Assembly (NCBI RefSeq): GCF_036759925.1
Contig: NZ_JAPKIB010000001.1
Span: 558,001 to 622,000 of the forward strand
From: Kluyvera sp036759925
GTDB taxonomy: Bacteria > Pseudomonadota > Gammaproteobacteria > Enterobacterales > Enterobacteriaceae
DNA: 64,000 nt
Direction of reading: 5' to 3'
This document shows, one piece after another, positions 7,811 to 16,938 of the stretch. The notes under the pieces were generated by a model, which saw nothing but the letters and a program-made list of their open reading frames with translations, made no database searches and was not told the DNA's origin. The position numbers were made by a program, and so were the translations under genes. Every line of letters starts with the position of its first letter. The first letter of the stretch is position 1.

Positions 7811-10447
7811 TTACTCTTCAGCATCGTCCGCGACGTCGTCATCGCTGTCGGTTTCCGGCACGATATCATCGTCGCCTTCCGCCACGCTACCGTCGATAGC
7901 GTCCAGTTCTTCGTCATCAACCGGCTCGGCCACGCGCTGCAGACCCACTACGTTTTCATCTTCCGCAGTACGGATGAGGATAACGCCCTGGGTGTTACGC
8001 CCTACCACGCTGACTTCCGACACGCGAGTACGCACCAGCGTACCGGCATCGGTGATCATCATGATCTGGTCGCAGTCGTCGACCTGCACCGCGCCCACCA
8101 CGGAGCCGTTACGCTCGGTGACTTTGATAGAGATAACGCCCTGCGTCGCACGCGACTTGGTCGGATACTCTTCGGCAGCAGTACGTTTACCGTAGCCGTT
8201 CTGGGTGACGGTCAGGATTGCGCCTTCGCCACGTGGAACAATCAGCGATACCACGCTGTCTTTTTCCGCAAGCTTAATACCGCGTACGCCGGTCGCAGTA
8301 CGACCCATGGCGCGGACGGCATCTTCTTTAAAGCGCACCACTTTACCGGCGGCAGAGAACAGCATGACTTCATCGGAGCCGGAAGTCAGGTCAACGCCAA
8401 TCAGTTCGTCGCCTTCGTTCAGGTTCACCGCGATAATACCGGCAGAACGCGGACGGCTGAACTCGGTCAGCGCCGTTTTCTTCACGGTGCCGCTGGCGGT
8501 CGCCATAAAGACGTTCACGCCCTCTTCGTACTCGCGTACCGGCAGGATGGCGGTGATACGTTCGTTCGCTTCCAGCGGCAGCAGGTTGACGATCGGACGG
8601 CCACGCGCGCCGCGGCTCGCTTCCGGCAGCTGATACACCTTCATCCAGTACAGACGACCACGGCTGGAGAAGCAGAGGATCGTGTCGTGGGTGTTGGCCA
8701 CCAGCAGGCGGTCGATAAAGTCTTCTTCTTTAATACGGGCAGCTGACTTGCCTTTACCGCCACGACGCTGAGCTTCGTAGTCGGTAAGTGGCTGATATTT
8801 AACGTAACCCTGGTGAGACAGCGTAACGACAACATCTTCCTGGCTGATCAGATCTTCGATATTAATATCGGCGCTGTTGGCGGTGATTTCAGTACGACGC
8901 GCATCACCAAACTGTTCACGAACCAGCTCCAGCTCTTCACGGATCACTTCCATCAGACGCTCGGCGCTGCCCAGAATGCGCAGCAGTTCAGCGATCTGTT
9001 CCAGCAGCTCTTTGTACTCGTCGAGCAGTTTTTCATGCTCAAGGCCGGTCAGTTTCTGCAGACGCAGATCCAGAATCGCCTGTGCCTGCTGTTCGGTCAG
9101 GTAGTATTTACCGTCACGAACGCCAAACTCAGGTTCCAGCCACTCTGGACGCGCCGCGTCATCACCCGCGCGTTCCAGCATCGCGGAAACGTTGCCCAGT
9201 TCCCACGACTGTGCCACCAGGCCCGCTTTCGCTTCGGCTGGGGTTGGCGCACGACGGATCAGTTCAATGATCGGATCGATGTTTGCCAGCGCAACGGCCA
9301 GCGCTTCCAGGATGTGCGCACGGTCACGAGCTTTACGCAGTTCGAAAATGGTACGGCGGGTCACCACTTCACGGCGGTGACGCACGAACGCAGCGATAAT
9401 CTCTTTCAGGTTCATGATCTTCGGCTGACCATGGTGCAGGGCAACCATGTTGATACCGAAGGAGACCTGCAGCTGGGTCTGAGAGTAGAGGTTGTTCAGC
9501 ACCACTTCCCCGACCGCGTCGCGTTTTACTTCGATCACGATGCGCATACCGTCTTTATCAGACTCGTCACGCAGCGCGCTGATGCCTTCAACGCGTTTAT
9601 CTTTTACCAGCTCGGCGATTTTCTCGATCAGGCGCGCTTTGTTCACCTGATACGGAATTTCGTGCACGATGATGGTTTCACGACCGGTTTTGGCGTCGGC
9701 TTCGACTTCCGCGCGGGCGCGAATGTACACTTTGCCACGACCGGTACGATAGGCCTCTTCAATCCCACGGCGGCCGTTGATGATGGCGGCAGTCGGGAAA
9801 TCCGGGCCTGGGATATGTTCCATCAAACCTTCGATGGTGATGTCTTCGTTGTCGACATATGCCAGACAGCCGTTGATCACTTCCGTCAGGTTGTGCGGTG
9901 GAATGTTGGTGGCCATACCTACAGCGATACCAGAGGCACCGTTAACCAGCAGGTTAGGAATTTTGGTCGGCATTACATCTGGAATACGTTCGGTGCCGTC
10001 GTAGTTATCGACGAAGTCCACCGTCTCTTTTTCCAGATCGGCCATCAGCTCATGAGCGATTTTCGACATACGGATTTCCGTATAACGCATCGCTGCGGCG
10101 GAGTCGCCATCGACAGAACCGAAGTTACCTTGACCATCTACCAGCATGTATCGCAGCGAGAATGGCTGTGCCATACGGACGATAGTGTCATAGACGGCAG
10201 TATCACCATGCGGGTGATATTTACCGATCACGTCACCCACGACACGGGCTGATTTTTTGTAGGCTTTGTTCCAGTCATTGCCCAATACGTTCATGGCGTA
10301 AAGTACGCGACGGTGTACCGGCTTCAGGCCATCTCGGACATCCGGTAGCGCACGGCCAACAATGACCGACATCGCATAATCCAGATAAGAGTTCTTTAGC
10401 TCTTCCTCAATGTTGACCGGTGTAATTTCTCTCGCAAGGTCGCTCAT
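7811..10447 (-). CDS. gyrA: DNA gyrase subunit A
   Basis: Breakage-reunion subunit of the A2B2 topoisomerase that introduces negative supercoils. At 878 residues it is close to E. coli (875). The catalytic Tyr122 is in AAMRYTEIR. The quinolone-resistance region reads HPHGDTAVYD, so residue 83 is Thr rather than the Ser of E. coli, and residue 87 is the normal Asp. The C-terminal beta-pinwheel contains the GyrA box (QRRGGKGK) and the protein ends in an acidic tail rich in Asp and Glu. The start is ATG at 10445-10447 and ubiG is divergent. Thr83 is wild type in several genera, so it is not by itself evidence of acquired resistance. Confidence 0.97.
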   Translation of the reverse strand: MSDLAREITPVNIEEELKNSYLDYAMSVIVGRALPDVRDGLKPVHRRVLYAMNVLGNDWNKAYKKSARVVGDVIGKYHPHGDTAVYDTIVRMAQPFSLRYMLVDGQGNFGSVDGDSAAAMRYTEIRMSKIAHELMADLEKETVDFVDNYDGTERIPDVMPTKIPNLLVNGASGIAVGMATNIPPHNLTEVINGCLAYVDNEDITIEGLMEHIPGPDFPTAAIINGRRGIEEAYRTGRGKVYIRARAEVEADAKTGRETIIVHEIPYQVNKARLIEKIAELVKDKRVEGISALRDESDKDGMRIVIEVKRDAVGEVVLNNLYSQTQLQVSFGINMVALHHGQPKIMNLKEIIAAFVRHRREVVTRRTIFELRKARDRAHILEALAVALANIDPIIELIRRAPTPAEAKAGLVAQSWELGNVSAMLERAGDDAARPEWLEPEFGVRDGKYYLTEQQAQAILDLRLQKLTGLEHEKLLDEYKELLEQIAELLRILGSAERLMEVIREELELVREQFGDARRTEITANSADINIEDLISQEDVVVTLSHQGYVKYQPLTDYEAQRRGGKGKSAARIKEEDFIDRLLVANTHDTILCFSSRGRLYWMKVYQLPEASRGARGRPIVNLLPLEANERITAILPVREYEEGVNVFMATASGTVKKTALTEFSRPRSAGIIAVNLNEGDELIGVDLTSGSDEVMLFSAAGKVVRFKEDAVRAMGRTATGVRGIKLAEKDSVVSLIVPRGEGAILTVTQNGYGKRTAAEEYPTKSRATQGVISIKVTERNGSVVGAVQVDDCDQIMMITDAGTLVRTRVSEVSVVGRNTQGVILIRTAEDENVVGLQRVAEPVDDEELDAIDGSVAEGDDDIVPETDSDDDVADDAEE

Positions 10448-10492
10448 CTAACCGCTATCCCTCTACTGTATTCCCGGATTCAAAGGTCGCAA

Positions 10493-10498
10493 ATTATA
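10493..10498 (-). promoter_or_regulatory. Probable gyrA -10 element
   Basis: TATAAT on the minus strand about 45 bases upstream of the gyrA ATG. No consensus -35 is obvious, which fits a supercoiling-sensitive promoter. Confidence 0.5.
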
Positions 10499-10564
10499 AC
10501 ACATTAGCGTAAAGACAGGTAAACCCATTAGCACCCCGCGAACGCTTTATTCACACCGTGGTAC

Positions 10565-10573
10565 TGATATACT
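10565..10573 (+). promoter_or_regulatory. Probable extended -10 promoter of ubiG
   Basis: TGATATACT (TG-n-TATACT) lies about 36 bases before the ubiG ATG, with an AAGGAG ribosome site in between. Confidence 0.5.
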
Positions 10574-10608
10574 CGCTCTCAATAACGAAATAAGGAGCAG
10601 GAACAGCC

Positions 10609-11337
10609 ATGAATGCCGAAAAAGCTGCGGTAGCGCACAACGTAGACCACGAAGAGATCGCCAAATTCGAGGCCGTCGCGTCACGCTGGTGGGATCTGGA
10701 GGGGGAATTTAAGCCTCTGCACCGCATTAACCCGCTGCGTCTGGGCTACATCGCCGAACGTTCCGGCGGCCTGTTTGGCAAAAAAGTGCTGGATGTCGGC
10801 TGCGGCGGCGGCATTCTGGCCGAAAGCATGGCGCGTGAAGGTGCCACGGTCACCGGGCTGGATATGGGCTTTGAGCCGCTACAGGTGGCAAAGCTGCACT
10901 CGCTGGAAACCGGTATTCCGGTCGACTACGTGCAAGAAACCGTCGAAGAGCACGCGGCAAAACACGCCGGGCAGTATGACGTGGTGACCTGCATGGAGAT
11001 GCTGGAACACGTTCCGGACCCGCAGTCGGTGGTGAAAGCCTGCGCCAAACTGGTGAAACCCGGCGGTCAGGTCTTCTTCTCCACGCTCAACCGCAACGGC
11101 AAATCCTGGCTGATGGCGGTGGTTGGCGCGGAGTACATCCTGCGCATGGTGCCAAAAGGCACTCACGACGTGAAGAAATTTATCAAGCCGGCCGAACTGC
11201 TGAGCTGGGTTGACCAGACCGTACTGAAAGAGCGCCATATGATTGGTCTGCACTACAACCCGATAACCAACAGCTTTAAGCTGGCGCCGGGCGTCGACGT
11301 TAACTATATGCTGCACACCACCGCAAAAGCAGAGTAA
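10609..11337 (+). CDS. ubiG: UbiG, ubiquinone O-methyltransferase
   Basis: SAM-dependent class I methyltransferase that performs both O-methylation steps of ubiquinone synthesis. The 242 residues match the family (E. coli 240). The SAM-binding motif I is VLDVGCGGGILAE (around 62-74), and the post-I acidic residue is in GLDMGF. The motif EMLEHVPDP is the conserved methyltransferase motif II. The start is ATG 10609 behind AAGGAG. It is divergent from gyrA as in E. coli. The autotransporter gene yfaL, found next to it in K-12, is absent here. Confidence 0.96.
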   Translation: MNAEKAAVAHNVDHEEIAKFEAVASRWWDLEGEFKPLHRINPLRLGYIAERSGGLFGKKVLDVGCGGGILAESMAREGATVTGLDMGFEPLQVAKLHSLETGIPVDYVQETVEEHAAKHAGQYDVVTCMEMLEHVPDPQSVVKACAKLVKPGGQVFFSTLNRNGKSWLMAVVGAEYILRMVPKGTHDVKKFIKPAELLSWVDQTVLKERHMIGLHYNPITNSFKLAPGVDVNYMLHTTAKAE

Positions 11338-11342
11338 ACAAC

Positions 11343-11376
11343 CCATGCCGGATGGCGCTGCGCTTATCCGGCCTAT
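11343..11376. repeat. REP element after ubiG
   Basis: ATGCCGGATGGCGCTGCGC followed by TTATCCGGCCTA forms the imperfect palindrome of a REP unit directly downstream of the ubiG stop. Confidence 0.7.
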
Positions 11377-11581
11377 ATGTCGCCTACCAATCATGGGAGG
11401 CACCTACGACAAAATTGCGCTACATCATATTGCGCAATTTCTCCCTTCGACGAAGAAATCAGCACTCGATCAAATTTTCATTTTTTTTTGCAAATTATTG
11501 ACATTCCCGCCAGCCCTTATGCGCCGTGGACTTCGCCTTTTTCACGCTTTATCAACCTCAAGTTAACGTCAAAATCAACCC

Positions 11582-11609
11582 TTGTACTCAAAAGAATCCG
11601 GACTAGAAT
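11582..11609 (+). promoter_or_regulatory. Probable nrdA promoter
   Basis: TTGTAC at 11582-11587 and TAGAAT at 11604-11609 with a 16-base spacer. Transcription would begin near 11616, giving a leader of about 120 bases, close to that known for E. coli nrdAB. Confidence 0.55.
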
Positions 11610-11656
11610 ACTCACCATATAGCGTTTAATTAATCAACGAACCCCTACATGTAGTA
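11610..11656 (+). promoter_or_regulatory. Pair of NrdR-like boxes
   Basis: Two 16-base imperfect palindromes begin 31 bases apart: ACTCACCATATAGCGT at 11610-11625 and ACCCCTACATGTAGTA at 11641-11656. NrdR sites come as such pairs on one helix face, with the general form ACAC-AT-rich-GTGT. They overlap the predicted start of transcription, where the ATP/dATP-sensing repressor NrdR would block it. Confidence 0.55.
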
Positions 11657-11657
11657 T

Positions 11658-11666
11658 TTATCCACA
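11658..11666 (+). promoter_or_regulatory. DnaA box 1 upstream of nrdA
   Basis: Perfect TTATCCACA. E. coli nrdAB also has two DnaA boxes at its promoter, linking dNTP supply to replication initiation. Confidence 0.8.
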
Positions 11667-11686
11667 GGTTTTGCTACAACGGCAAT

Positions 11687-11695
11687 TGTGGATAA
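11687..11695 (-). promoter_or_regulatory. DnaA box 2 upstream of nrdA
   Basis: TGTGGATAA, the reverse complement of the perfect 9-mer, 20 bases after box 1 and facing it. Confidence 0.8.
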
Positions 11696-11736
11696 ATCAG
11701 GGGATATTTTCCTTTTCACGGACAGGTAAAAATCAC

Positions 11737-14022
11737 ATGAATCAGAGTCTGCTGGTGACTAAGCGTGACGGCCGCACAGAACGCATTAACCTCGACAAAA
11801 TTCATCGCGTGCTGGATTGGGCCGCCGAAGGGCTGCACAACGTTTCGATTTCTCAGGTCGAACTGCGTTCACACATCCAGTTCTACGACGGGATTAAAAC
11901 GTCCGACATTCATGAAACCATTATCAAAGCAGCAGCAGACCTGATCTCCAGCGAAGCACCAGACTACCAGTACCTGGCCGCGCGCCTGGCGGTATTCCAC
12001 CTGCGCAAAAAAGCCTACGGCCAGTTTGAACCACCAGCACTGTTCGACCATGTCAAACACATGGTTAACCTGGGTAAATACGACAATCATCTGCTGGAAG
12101 ACTATACGGAAGAAGAGTTCAAGCAGATGGACTCGTTCATTGTTCACGACCGTGACATGACCTTCTCCTACGCTGCCGTTAAGCAGCTAGAAGGGAAATA
12201 CCTGGTACAGAACCGCGTCACCGGCGAAATCTACGAGAGCGCCCAGTTCCTCTATATTCTGGTCGCCGCGTGCCTGTTCTCGAACTACCCGCGTGAAACC
12301 CGTCTGAGCTACGTGAAGCGCTTCTACGATGCGGTTTCCACGTTCAAAATTTCTCTGCCTACGCCGATTATGTCCGGCGTGCGTACCCCAACGCGTCAGT
12401 TCAGCTCTTGCGTACTGATCGAGTGTGGCGACAGCCTGGATTCCATCAACGCCACCTCCAGCGCCATTGTGAAATACGTTTCCCAGCGCGCCGGTATCGG
12501 CATCAACGCCGGCCGCATTCGTGCGCTGGGTAGCCCGATTCGCGGCGGCGAAGCGTTCCATACCGGCTGTATTCCGTTCTATAAGCACTTCCAGACGGCG
12601 GTTAAATCCTGCTCCCAGGGCGGCGTACGCGGTGGTGCAGCCACCCTGTTCTACCCAATGTGGCACCTGGAAGTGGAAAGCCTGCTGGTACTGAAAAACA
12701 ACCGTGGCGTGGAAGGCAACCGCGTGCGTCATATGGACTACGGCGTACAGATCAACAAGCTGATGTACACCCGTCTGCTGAAAGGCGGCGACATCACCCT
12801 GTTCAGCCCATCCGACGTCCCAGGCCTGTACGACGCGTTCTTCGCCGACCAGGACGAGTTCGAACGTCTGTACACAAAATATGAGAACGACGACAGCATC
12901 CGCAAACAGCGCGTGAAAGCGGTCGAACTGTTCTCCCTGATGATGCAGGAACGTGCCTCTACCGGCCGTATCTACATCCAGAACGTTGACCACTGCAACA
13001 CCCACAGCCCGTTTGACCCGGTAGTCGCGCCGGTGCGCCAGTCTAACCTGTGCCTGGAAATCGCCCTGCCGACCAAACCGCTGGACGACGTGAACGACGA
13101 AAACGGCGAAATCGCTCTGTGTACGCTGTCCGCCTTCAACCTGGGCGCTATCAAAAGCCTGGACGAGCTGGAAGAGCTGGCGGTGCTGGCGGTGCGCGCA
13201 CTGGATGCCCTGCTGGACTACCAGGACTACCCAATTAAAGCCGCTGAACGTGGCGCAATGGGTCGTCGTACGCTGGGTATCGGCGTTATCAACTACGCCT
13301 ACTGGCTGGCGAAAAACGGCAAGCGTTACTCCGACGGCAGCGCCAACAACTTGACGCACCAGACCTTCGAAGCGATTCAGTACTACCTGCTGAAGGCCTC
13401 CAACGAGCTGGCGAAAGAGCAAGGTGCCTGCCCGTGGTTCAACGAAACCACCTACTCGCAGGGCATTCTGCCGATCGACACCTATAAGAAAGACCTGGAT
13501 GCAATTGCCAACGAGCCGCTGCATCTGGATTGGGAAACGCTGCGTGAGTCTATTAAGACGCACGGCCTGCGTAACTCCACGCTCTCTGCCCTGATGCCGT
13601 CCGAGACCTCTTCGCAGATCTCCAACGCCACCAACGGCATCGAGCCGCCGCGCGGCTACGTGAGCATCAAAGCGTCGAAAGACGGGATCCTGCGCCAGGT
13701 GGTGCCGGACTACGAACACCTGCACAACGCTTACGAGCTGCTGTGGGAAATGCCGAACAACGACGGCTATCTGCAGCTGGTAGGTATCATGCAGAAGTTT
13801 ATCGACCAGTCTATCTCGGCCAACACCAACTACGATCCGACGCGCTTCCCATCTGGCAAAGTCCCGATGCAGCAGCTGCTGAAAGACCTGCTTACCGCCT
13901 ATAAATTTGGCGTGAAGACCCTGTACTACCAGAACACCCGTGACGGTGCAGAAGATGCGCAGGACGATCTGGTTCCGTCCATTCAGGACGACGGCTGCGA
14001 AAGCGGCGCTTGTAAGATCTAA
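11737..14022 (+). CDS. nrdA: Class Ia ribonucleoside-diphosphate reductase, alpha subunit
   Basis: Catalytic subunit of the aerobic reductase that converts NDPs to dNDPs. The 761 residues equal E. coli NrdA. The N-terminal ATP-cone lies in about residues 5-95 (VTKRDGRTERINLDKIHRVLDWA). Active-site motifs include QFSSCVLIECGDS (Cys225 region) and SNLCLEIALPT (Cys439) with ALCTLSAFNLGAI (Cys462). The C-terminal redox pair sits in DGCESGACKI, which receives electrons from thioredoxin or glutaredoxin. The start is ATG 11737 (MNQSLLVTKRDG) rather than the upstream in-frame codons. nrdB follows after 149 bases. Confidence 0.97.
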   Translation: MNQSLLVTKRDGRTERINLDKIHRVLDWAAEGLHNVSISQVELRSHIQFYDGIKTSDIHETIIKAAADLISSEAPDYQYLAARLAVFHLRKKAYGQFEPPALFDHVKHMVNLGKYDNHLLEDYTEEEFKQMDSFIVHDRDMTFSYAAVKQLEGKYLVQNRVTGEIYESAQFLYILVAACLFSNYPRETRLSYVKRFYDAVSTFKISLPTPIMSGVRTPTRQFSSCVLIECGDSLDSINATSSAIVKYVSQRAGIGINAGRIRALGSPIRGGEAFHTGCIPFYKHFQTAVKSCSQGGVRGGAATLFYPMWHLEVESLLVLKNNRGVEGNRVRHMDYGVQINKLMYTRLLKGGDITLFSPSDVPGLYDAFFADQDEFERLYTKYENDDSIRKQRVKAVELFSLMMQERASTGRIYIQNVDHCNTHSPFDPVVAPVRQSNLCLEIALPTKPLDDVNDENGEIALCTLSAFNLGAIKSLDELEELAVLAVRALDALLDYQDYPIKAAERGAMGRRTLGIGVINYAYWLAKNGKRYSDGSANNLTHQTFEAIQYYLLKASNELAKEQGACPWFNETTYSQGILPIDTYKKDLDAIANEPLHLDWETLRESIKTHGLRNSTLSALMPSETSSQISNATNGIEPPRGYVSIKASKDGILRQVVPDYEHLHNAYELLWEMPNNDGYLQLVGIMQKFIDQSISANTNYDPTRFPSGKVPMQQLLKDLLTAYKFGVKTLYYQNTRDGAEDAQDDLVPSIQDDGCESGACKI

Positions 14023-14030
14023 TAACGATT

Positions 14031-14056
14031 GCCGGGCAGCGATACGCTGACCCGGC
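14031..14056 (+). promoter_or_regulatory. Intercistronic hairpin between nrdA and nrdB
   Basis: GCCGGG-CAGCG-ATA-CGCTG-A-CCCGGC forms an almost perfect hairpin just after the nrdA stop, followed by CTTTGATTT. It could act as a partial terminator or an mRNA-stabilising element that sets the nrdA:nrdB ratio; which of these is not known. Confidence 0.5.
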
Positions 14057-14171
14057 CTTTGATTTCCGTATCGACCAAAACCTTATTCGGTGTACGGATT
14101 TATTTGCGATGATATTGTAAGCAGGTAAGTAACCGCCATCCGGCATTACTCTCCAGACAGGATTGACATCA

Positions 14172-15302
14172 ATGGCATATACCACTTTTTCACAGACGAA
14201 AAACGATCAGCTCAAAGAGCCGATGTTCTTTGGCCAGCCGGTCAACGTGGCACGCTACGACCAGCAGAAATATGACATCTTCGAAAAACTGATTGAAAAG
14301 CAGCTCTCCTTCTTCTGGCGTCCGGAAGAAGTTGACGTGTCCCGCGACCGTATCGACTACCAGGCGCTGCCGGAACACGAAAAGCATATCTTCATCAGCA
14401 ACCTGAAGTATCAAACCCTGCTGGACTCCATCCAGGGACGTAGCCCGAACGTCGCGCTGCTGCCGCTGATTTCCATTCCGGAACTGGAAACCTGGGTTGA
14501 AACGTGGGCGTTCTCTGAAACCATCCACTCACGCTCTTACACCCACATCATCCGCAACATCGTCAACGATCCGGCGATTGTGTTTGATGACATCGTTACC
14601 AACGAACAGATTCAGAAGCGCGCGGAAGGTATCTCCAGCTATTACGACGAGCTGATCGAAATGACCAGCTACTGGCACCTGCTGGGTGAAGGCACCCACA
14701 CCGTCAACGGCAAAACCGTGACCGTGAACCTGCGCGAGCTGAAAAAGAAACTCTACATCTGTCTGATGAGCGTGAACGCGCTGGAAGCGATCCGCTTCTA
14801 CGTCAGCTTCGCCTGCTCCTTCGCCTTCGCCGAGCGCGAACTGATGGAAGGCAACGCCAAAATTATTCGTCTGATCGCCCGCGATGAAGCACTGCACCTG
14901 ACCGGCACCCAGCACATGCTGAACCTGCTGCGCAGCGGCGCGGATGACCCAGAGATGGCGGAGATTGCGGAAGAGTGCAAACAGGAGTGCTATGACCTGT
15001 TCGTACAGGCTGCGGTGCAGGAAAAAGAGTGGGCAGATTATCTGTTCCGCGACGGCTCGATGATTGGCCTGAACAAAGACATTCTGTGCCAGTACGTTGA
15101 GTACATCACCAACATCCGTATGCAGGCGGTTGGCCTGGATCTGCCGTTCCAGACCCGCTCCAACCCAATTCCGTGGATCAACACCTGGCTGGTGTCCGAT
15201 AACGTGCAGGTTGCCCCGCAGGAAGTGGAAGTGAGCTCCTATCTGGTCGGCCAGATTGACTCAGAAGTCAATACTGACGATCTCAGCGACTTCCAGCTCT
15301 AA
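14172..15302 (+). CDS. nrdB: Class Ia ribonucleoside-diphosphate reductase, beta subunit
   Basis: Diiron/tyrosyl-radical subunit that supplies the radical to NrdA. The 376 residues equal E. coli. Ferritin-like helices carry the iron ligands in WAFSETIHSRSYTHI, which also holds the radical Tyr, and in NAKIIRLIARDEALHLTGTQH. The C-terminal tail (SDFQL end) docks onto NrdA. The start is ATG 14172 (MAYTTFSQTKND) behind AGGA; the in-frame TTG at 14163 lies upstream of the family start. The stop TAA overlaps the ATG of yfaE by one base, which implies translational coupling. Confidence 0.97.
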   Translation: MAYTTFSQTKNDQLKEPMFFGQPVNVARYDQQKYDIFEKLIEKQLSFFWRPEEVDVSRDRIDYQALPEHEKHIFISNLKYQTLLDSIQGRSPNVALLPLISIPELETWVETWAFSETIHSRSYTHIIRNIVNDPAIVFDDIVTNEQIQKRAEGISSYYDELIEMTSYWHLLGEGTHTVNGKTVTVNLRELKKKLYICLMSVNALEAIRFYVSFACSFAFAERELMEGNAKIIRLIARDEALHLTGTQHMLNLLRSGADDPEMAEIAEECKQECYDLFVQAAVQEKEWADYLFRDGSMIGLNKDILCQYVEYITNIRMQAVGLDLPFQTRSNPIPWINTWLVSDNVQVAPQEVEVSSYLVGQIDSEVNTDDLSDFQL

Positions 15303-15556
15303 TGAGCCGCGTTTTTCTGCGCATCTCTGGCACGCGTTTGCAGTGCCAGGATGAACACCCTTCCCTACTGGCGGCGCTGGAGTCTCACAACGTTGAGGTG
15401 GAATACCAGTGCCGCGAAGGCTACTGCGGCTCCTGCCGCACGCGGTTGGTGTCGGGCCAGGTCGACTGGCTGACCGAACCGCTGGCCTTTATCCAGCCGG
15501 GTGAAATTTTGCCCTGCTGCTGCAGGGCAAAGGGTGATATTGAGATTGAGATGTAA
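15302..15556 (+). CDS. yfaE: YfaE, [2Fe-2S] ferredoxin for NrdB cofactor maintenance
   Basis: Small plant-type ferredoxin, 84 residues as in E. coli, which supplies electrons to assemble and repair the diferric-tyrosyl radical of NrdB. The cluster ligands are visible as CREGYCGSC followed by the distal Cys in EILPCCC. It overlaps the nrdB stop by one base (TAATG), so the two are translated together. A hairpin follows directly. Confidence 0.95.
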   Translation: MSRVFLRISGTRLQCQDEHPSLLAALESHNVEVEYQCREGYCGSCRTRLVSGQVDWLTEPLAFIQPGEILPCCCRAKGDIEIEM

Positions 15557-15558
15557 AA

Positions 15559-15582
15559 GCGCCCTATATTTATAGGGCGCTA
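15559..15582 (+). terminator. Hairpin terminator after yfaE
   Basis: Ten-base perfect arms GCGCCCTATA / TATAGGGCGC around TT, three bases after the yfaE stop. The following tract is only weakly T-rich. Confidence 0.55.
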
Positions 15583-15663
15583 GCCTTATCTGACAACCCT
15601 CTCAATGCGTAAACCCGACATCCGCAATAGAAACCCTGGCGTTTTCTATTCGGATGCCATGCA

Positions 15664-16938
15664 TTACTCATAGTTAGCTAACACTTCAACTGCCGCATTT
15701 GCCGGCCCCGCCACGATATCTCCGCTGGTTCGGATATAGCGTGCCGCCATTTTTATCGTCCCATCCGCCGTACCGCTTATCGCCGAAGCGCCAATAGCAT
15801 AAGCACTTGAGCTATACGCCGAGTTCAGTGAATTCGCGGAGGTCCAGGCATTAAGCTGAACGGGATTAGCCGGTACTCCTGAATTCTGCGTCGTCGCATC
15901 ACCCCAGGCAAGTTGGATACCGTATCCTTCCGCGCCAGTACCATCGAGTGCCAAAATGCCAGAGGTGGCATCGATCACCGGGGTATAAGGCTGAATTTGA
16001 ATGCGAATAGGGTTATTTTTTACCGAATTTGCGCTTAGAGTCGAAGCAGAGGCAACACCATTCGGTGAGTTATAACCATCGATCGAAGACAAACTACCAC
16101 CATAACCGTATGCATTTGAGCATGACAATTTGAAACTCGCATCTTTCCAGGCCGAATCTCCTCTACCGCCACCATCGTGCGTTCCCATTTGTACCGTCGT
16201 ATTAGGCATAACCAAATCGCAGGTGGTTGGCTGGATCATCAGCGTTCCAGTTAACACTCGGGAACCGTTGATCCAAGCTTTACCGCCATCCAGTATCCTG
16301 TTTTGATCGCTACTGGTAAATGTCACGCCTGAGCCCATAATCACTGGAGCAAGCGTTGGCCCCGTGAAAGAGATAGAACCCGCAGAGACCGGAATGGTTC
16401 CAGGAACTTTCCAGATAGTAATGGCTACCCAATACCCCTGCCCGTTTACAACGCTGTTCCAAACCTGCCCTTCTGGATATAGCTTGATCGGCCTATTTGA
16501 CAACAAATAAGCCGTCTTTATTGAAATGCCAATACCCGGCACCGAAGTAGGATAAATAGCATCATTACCGATAGTATTTAAAACCGCCCCATGCGCACTC
16601 AACATGGTGTAGTACATGTATAAACCGGATGTTGTAGAGCATGTCTCACCGAGGTTTCCGACGTTAACCTGCGAAATAGTGTACAGCACGGTATAGTCCG
16701 CAACTCCTGCCCCCACGGTCATATTGGCGTTTTTTGCAGCATTGACCTGACCGATATTTAATTCAAACGGCGTATTAAGCGTTGTCCAGGCAGGATAGCT
16801 GTTATTCACATTACATGTGACCGTGGCCGAAAAACCTCGAGTACTAATGAAAAGTACCCCCAGCAACATCAGGAATGCTCTTCCTATAAAAAAATAGCAG
16901 CATGAGCAGAGGCTAGAATAACACCGTGTTCTTTCCAT
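15664..16938 (-). CDS. Orphan fimbrial tip adhesin-like protein
   Basis: Encodes a 424-residue secreted protein with the layout of a two-domain fimbrial adhesin. A signal peptide (hydrophobic stretch AFLMLLGVLFISTRGFSA) precedes a novel N-terminal domain of about 190 residues. The C-terminal pilin-like domain has the usual Cys pair (TTCDLVMPNTTVQ ... FKLSCSNAYG) and ends AAVEVLANYE, the donor-strand-accepting fimbrial C-terminus. The start is taken as ATG 16938, which has GGAG seven bases upstream; an ATG at 16968 in frame lacks a ribosome site. No usher, chaperone or major pilin is nearby, so it must use a secretion apparatus encoded elsewhere or be a remnant. Receptor unknown. Confidence 0.7.
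   Translation of the reverse strand: MERTRCYSSLCSCCYFFIGRAFLMLLGVLFISTRGFSATVTCNVNNSYPAWTTLNTPFELNIGQVNAAKNANMTVGAGVADYTVLYTISQVNVGNLGETCSTTSGLYMYYTMLSAHGAVLNTIGNDAIYPTSVPGIGISIKTAYLLSNRPIKLYPEGQVWNSVVNGQGYWVAITIWKVPGTIPVSAGSISFTGPTLAPVIMGSGVTFTSSDQNRILDGGKAWINGSRVLTGTLMIQPTTCDLVMPNTTVQMGTHDGGGRGDSAWKDASFKLSCSNAYGYGGSLSSIDGYNSPNGVASASTLSANSVKNNPIRIQIQPYTPVIDATSGILALDGTGAEGYGIQLAWGDATTQNSGVPANPVQLNAWTSANSLNSAYSSSAYAIGASAISGTADGTIKMAARYIRTSGDIVAGPANAAVEVLANYE

Larger units (their letters stand above)
11338..11736. other. ubiG-nrdA intergenic region
   Basis: About 400 bases without a protein gene. It holds a REP unit just after ubiG, a T-rich tract near 11477, and the control region of nrdA (promoter, NrdR-like boxes, two DnaA boxes), listed separately. 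The nrdA frame is open upstream to 11671, but the family start is 11737. Confidence 0.7.

Noticed and set aside
8813..10252. 479-codon open frame antisense to gyrA
   Set aside because: Opposite-strand shadow of a highly conserved GC-rich gene; no ribosome site and composition typical of an antisense frame (rich in Phe, His, Arg).
12187..13725. 512-codon open frame antisense to nrdA
   Set aside because: Shadow of the nrdA codon pattern; nrdA itself is full length and unmistakable.
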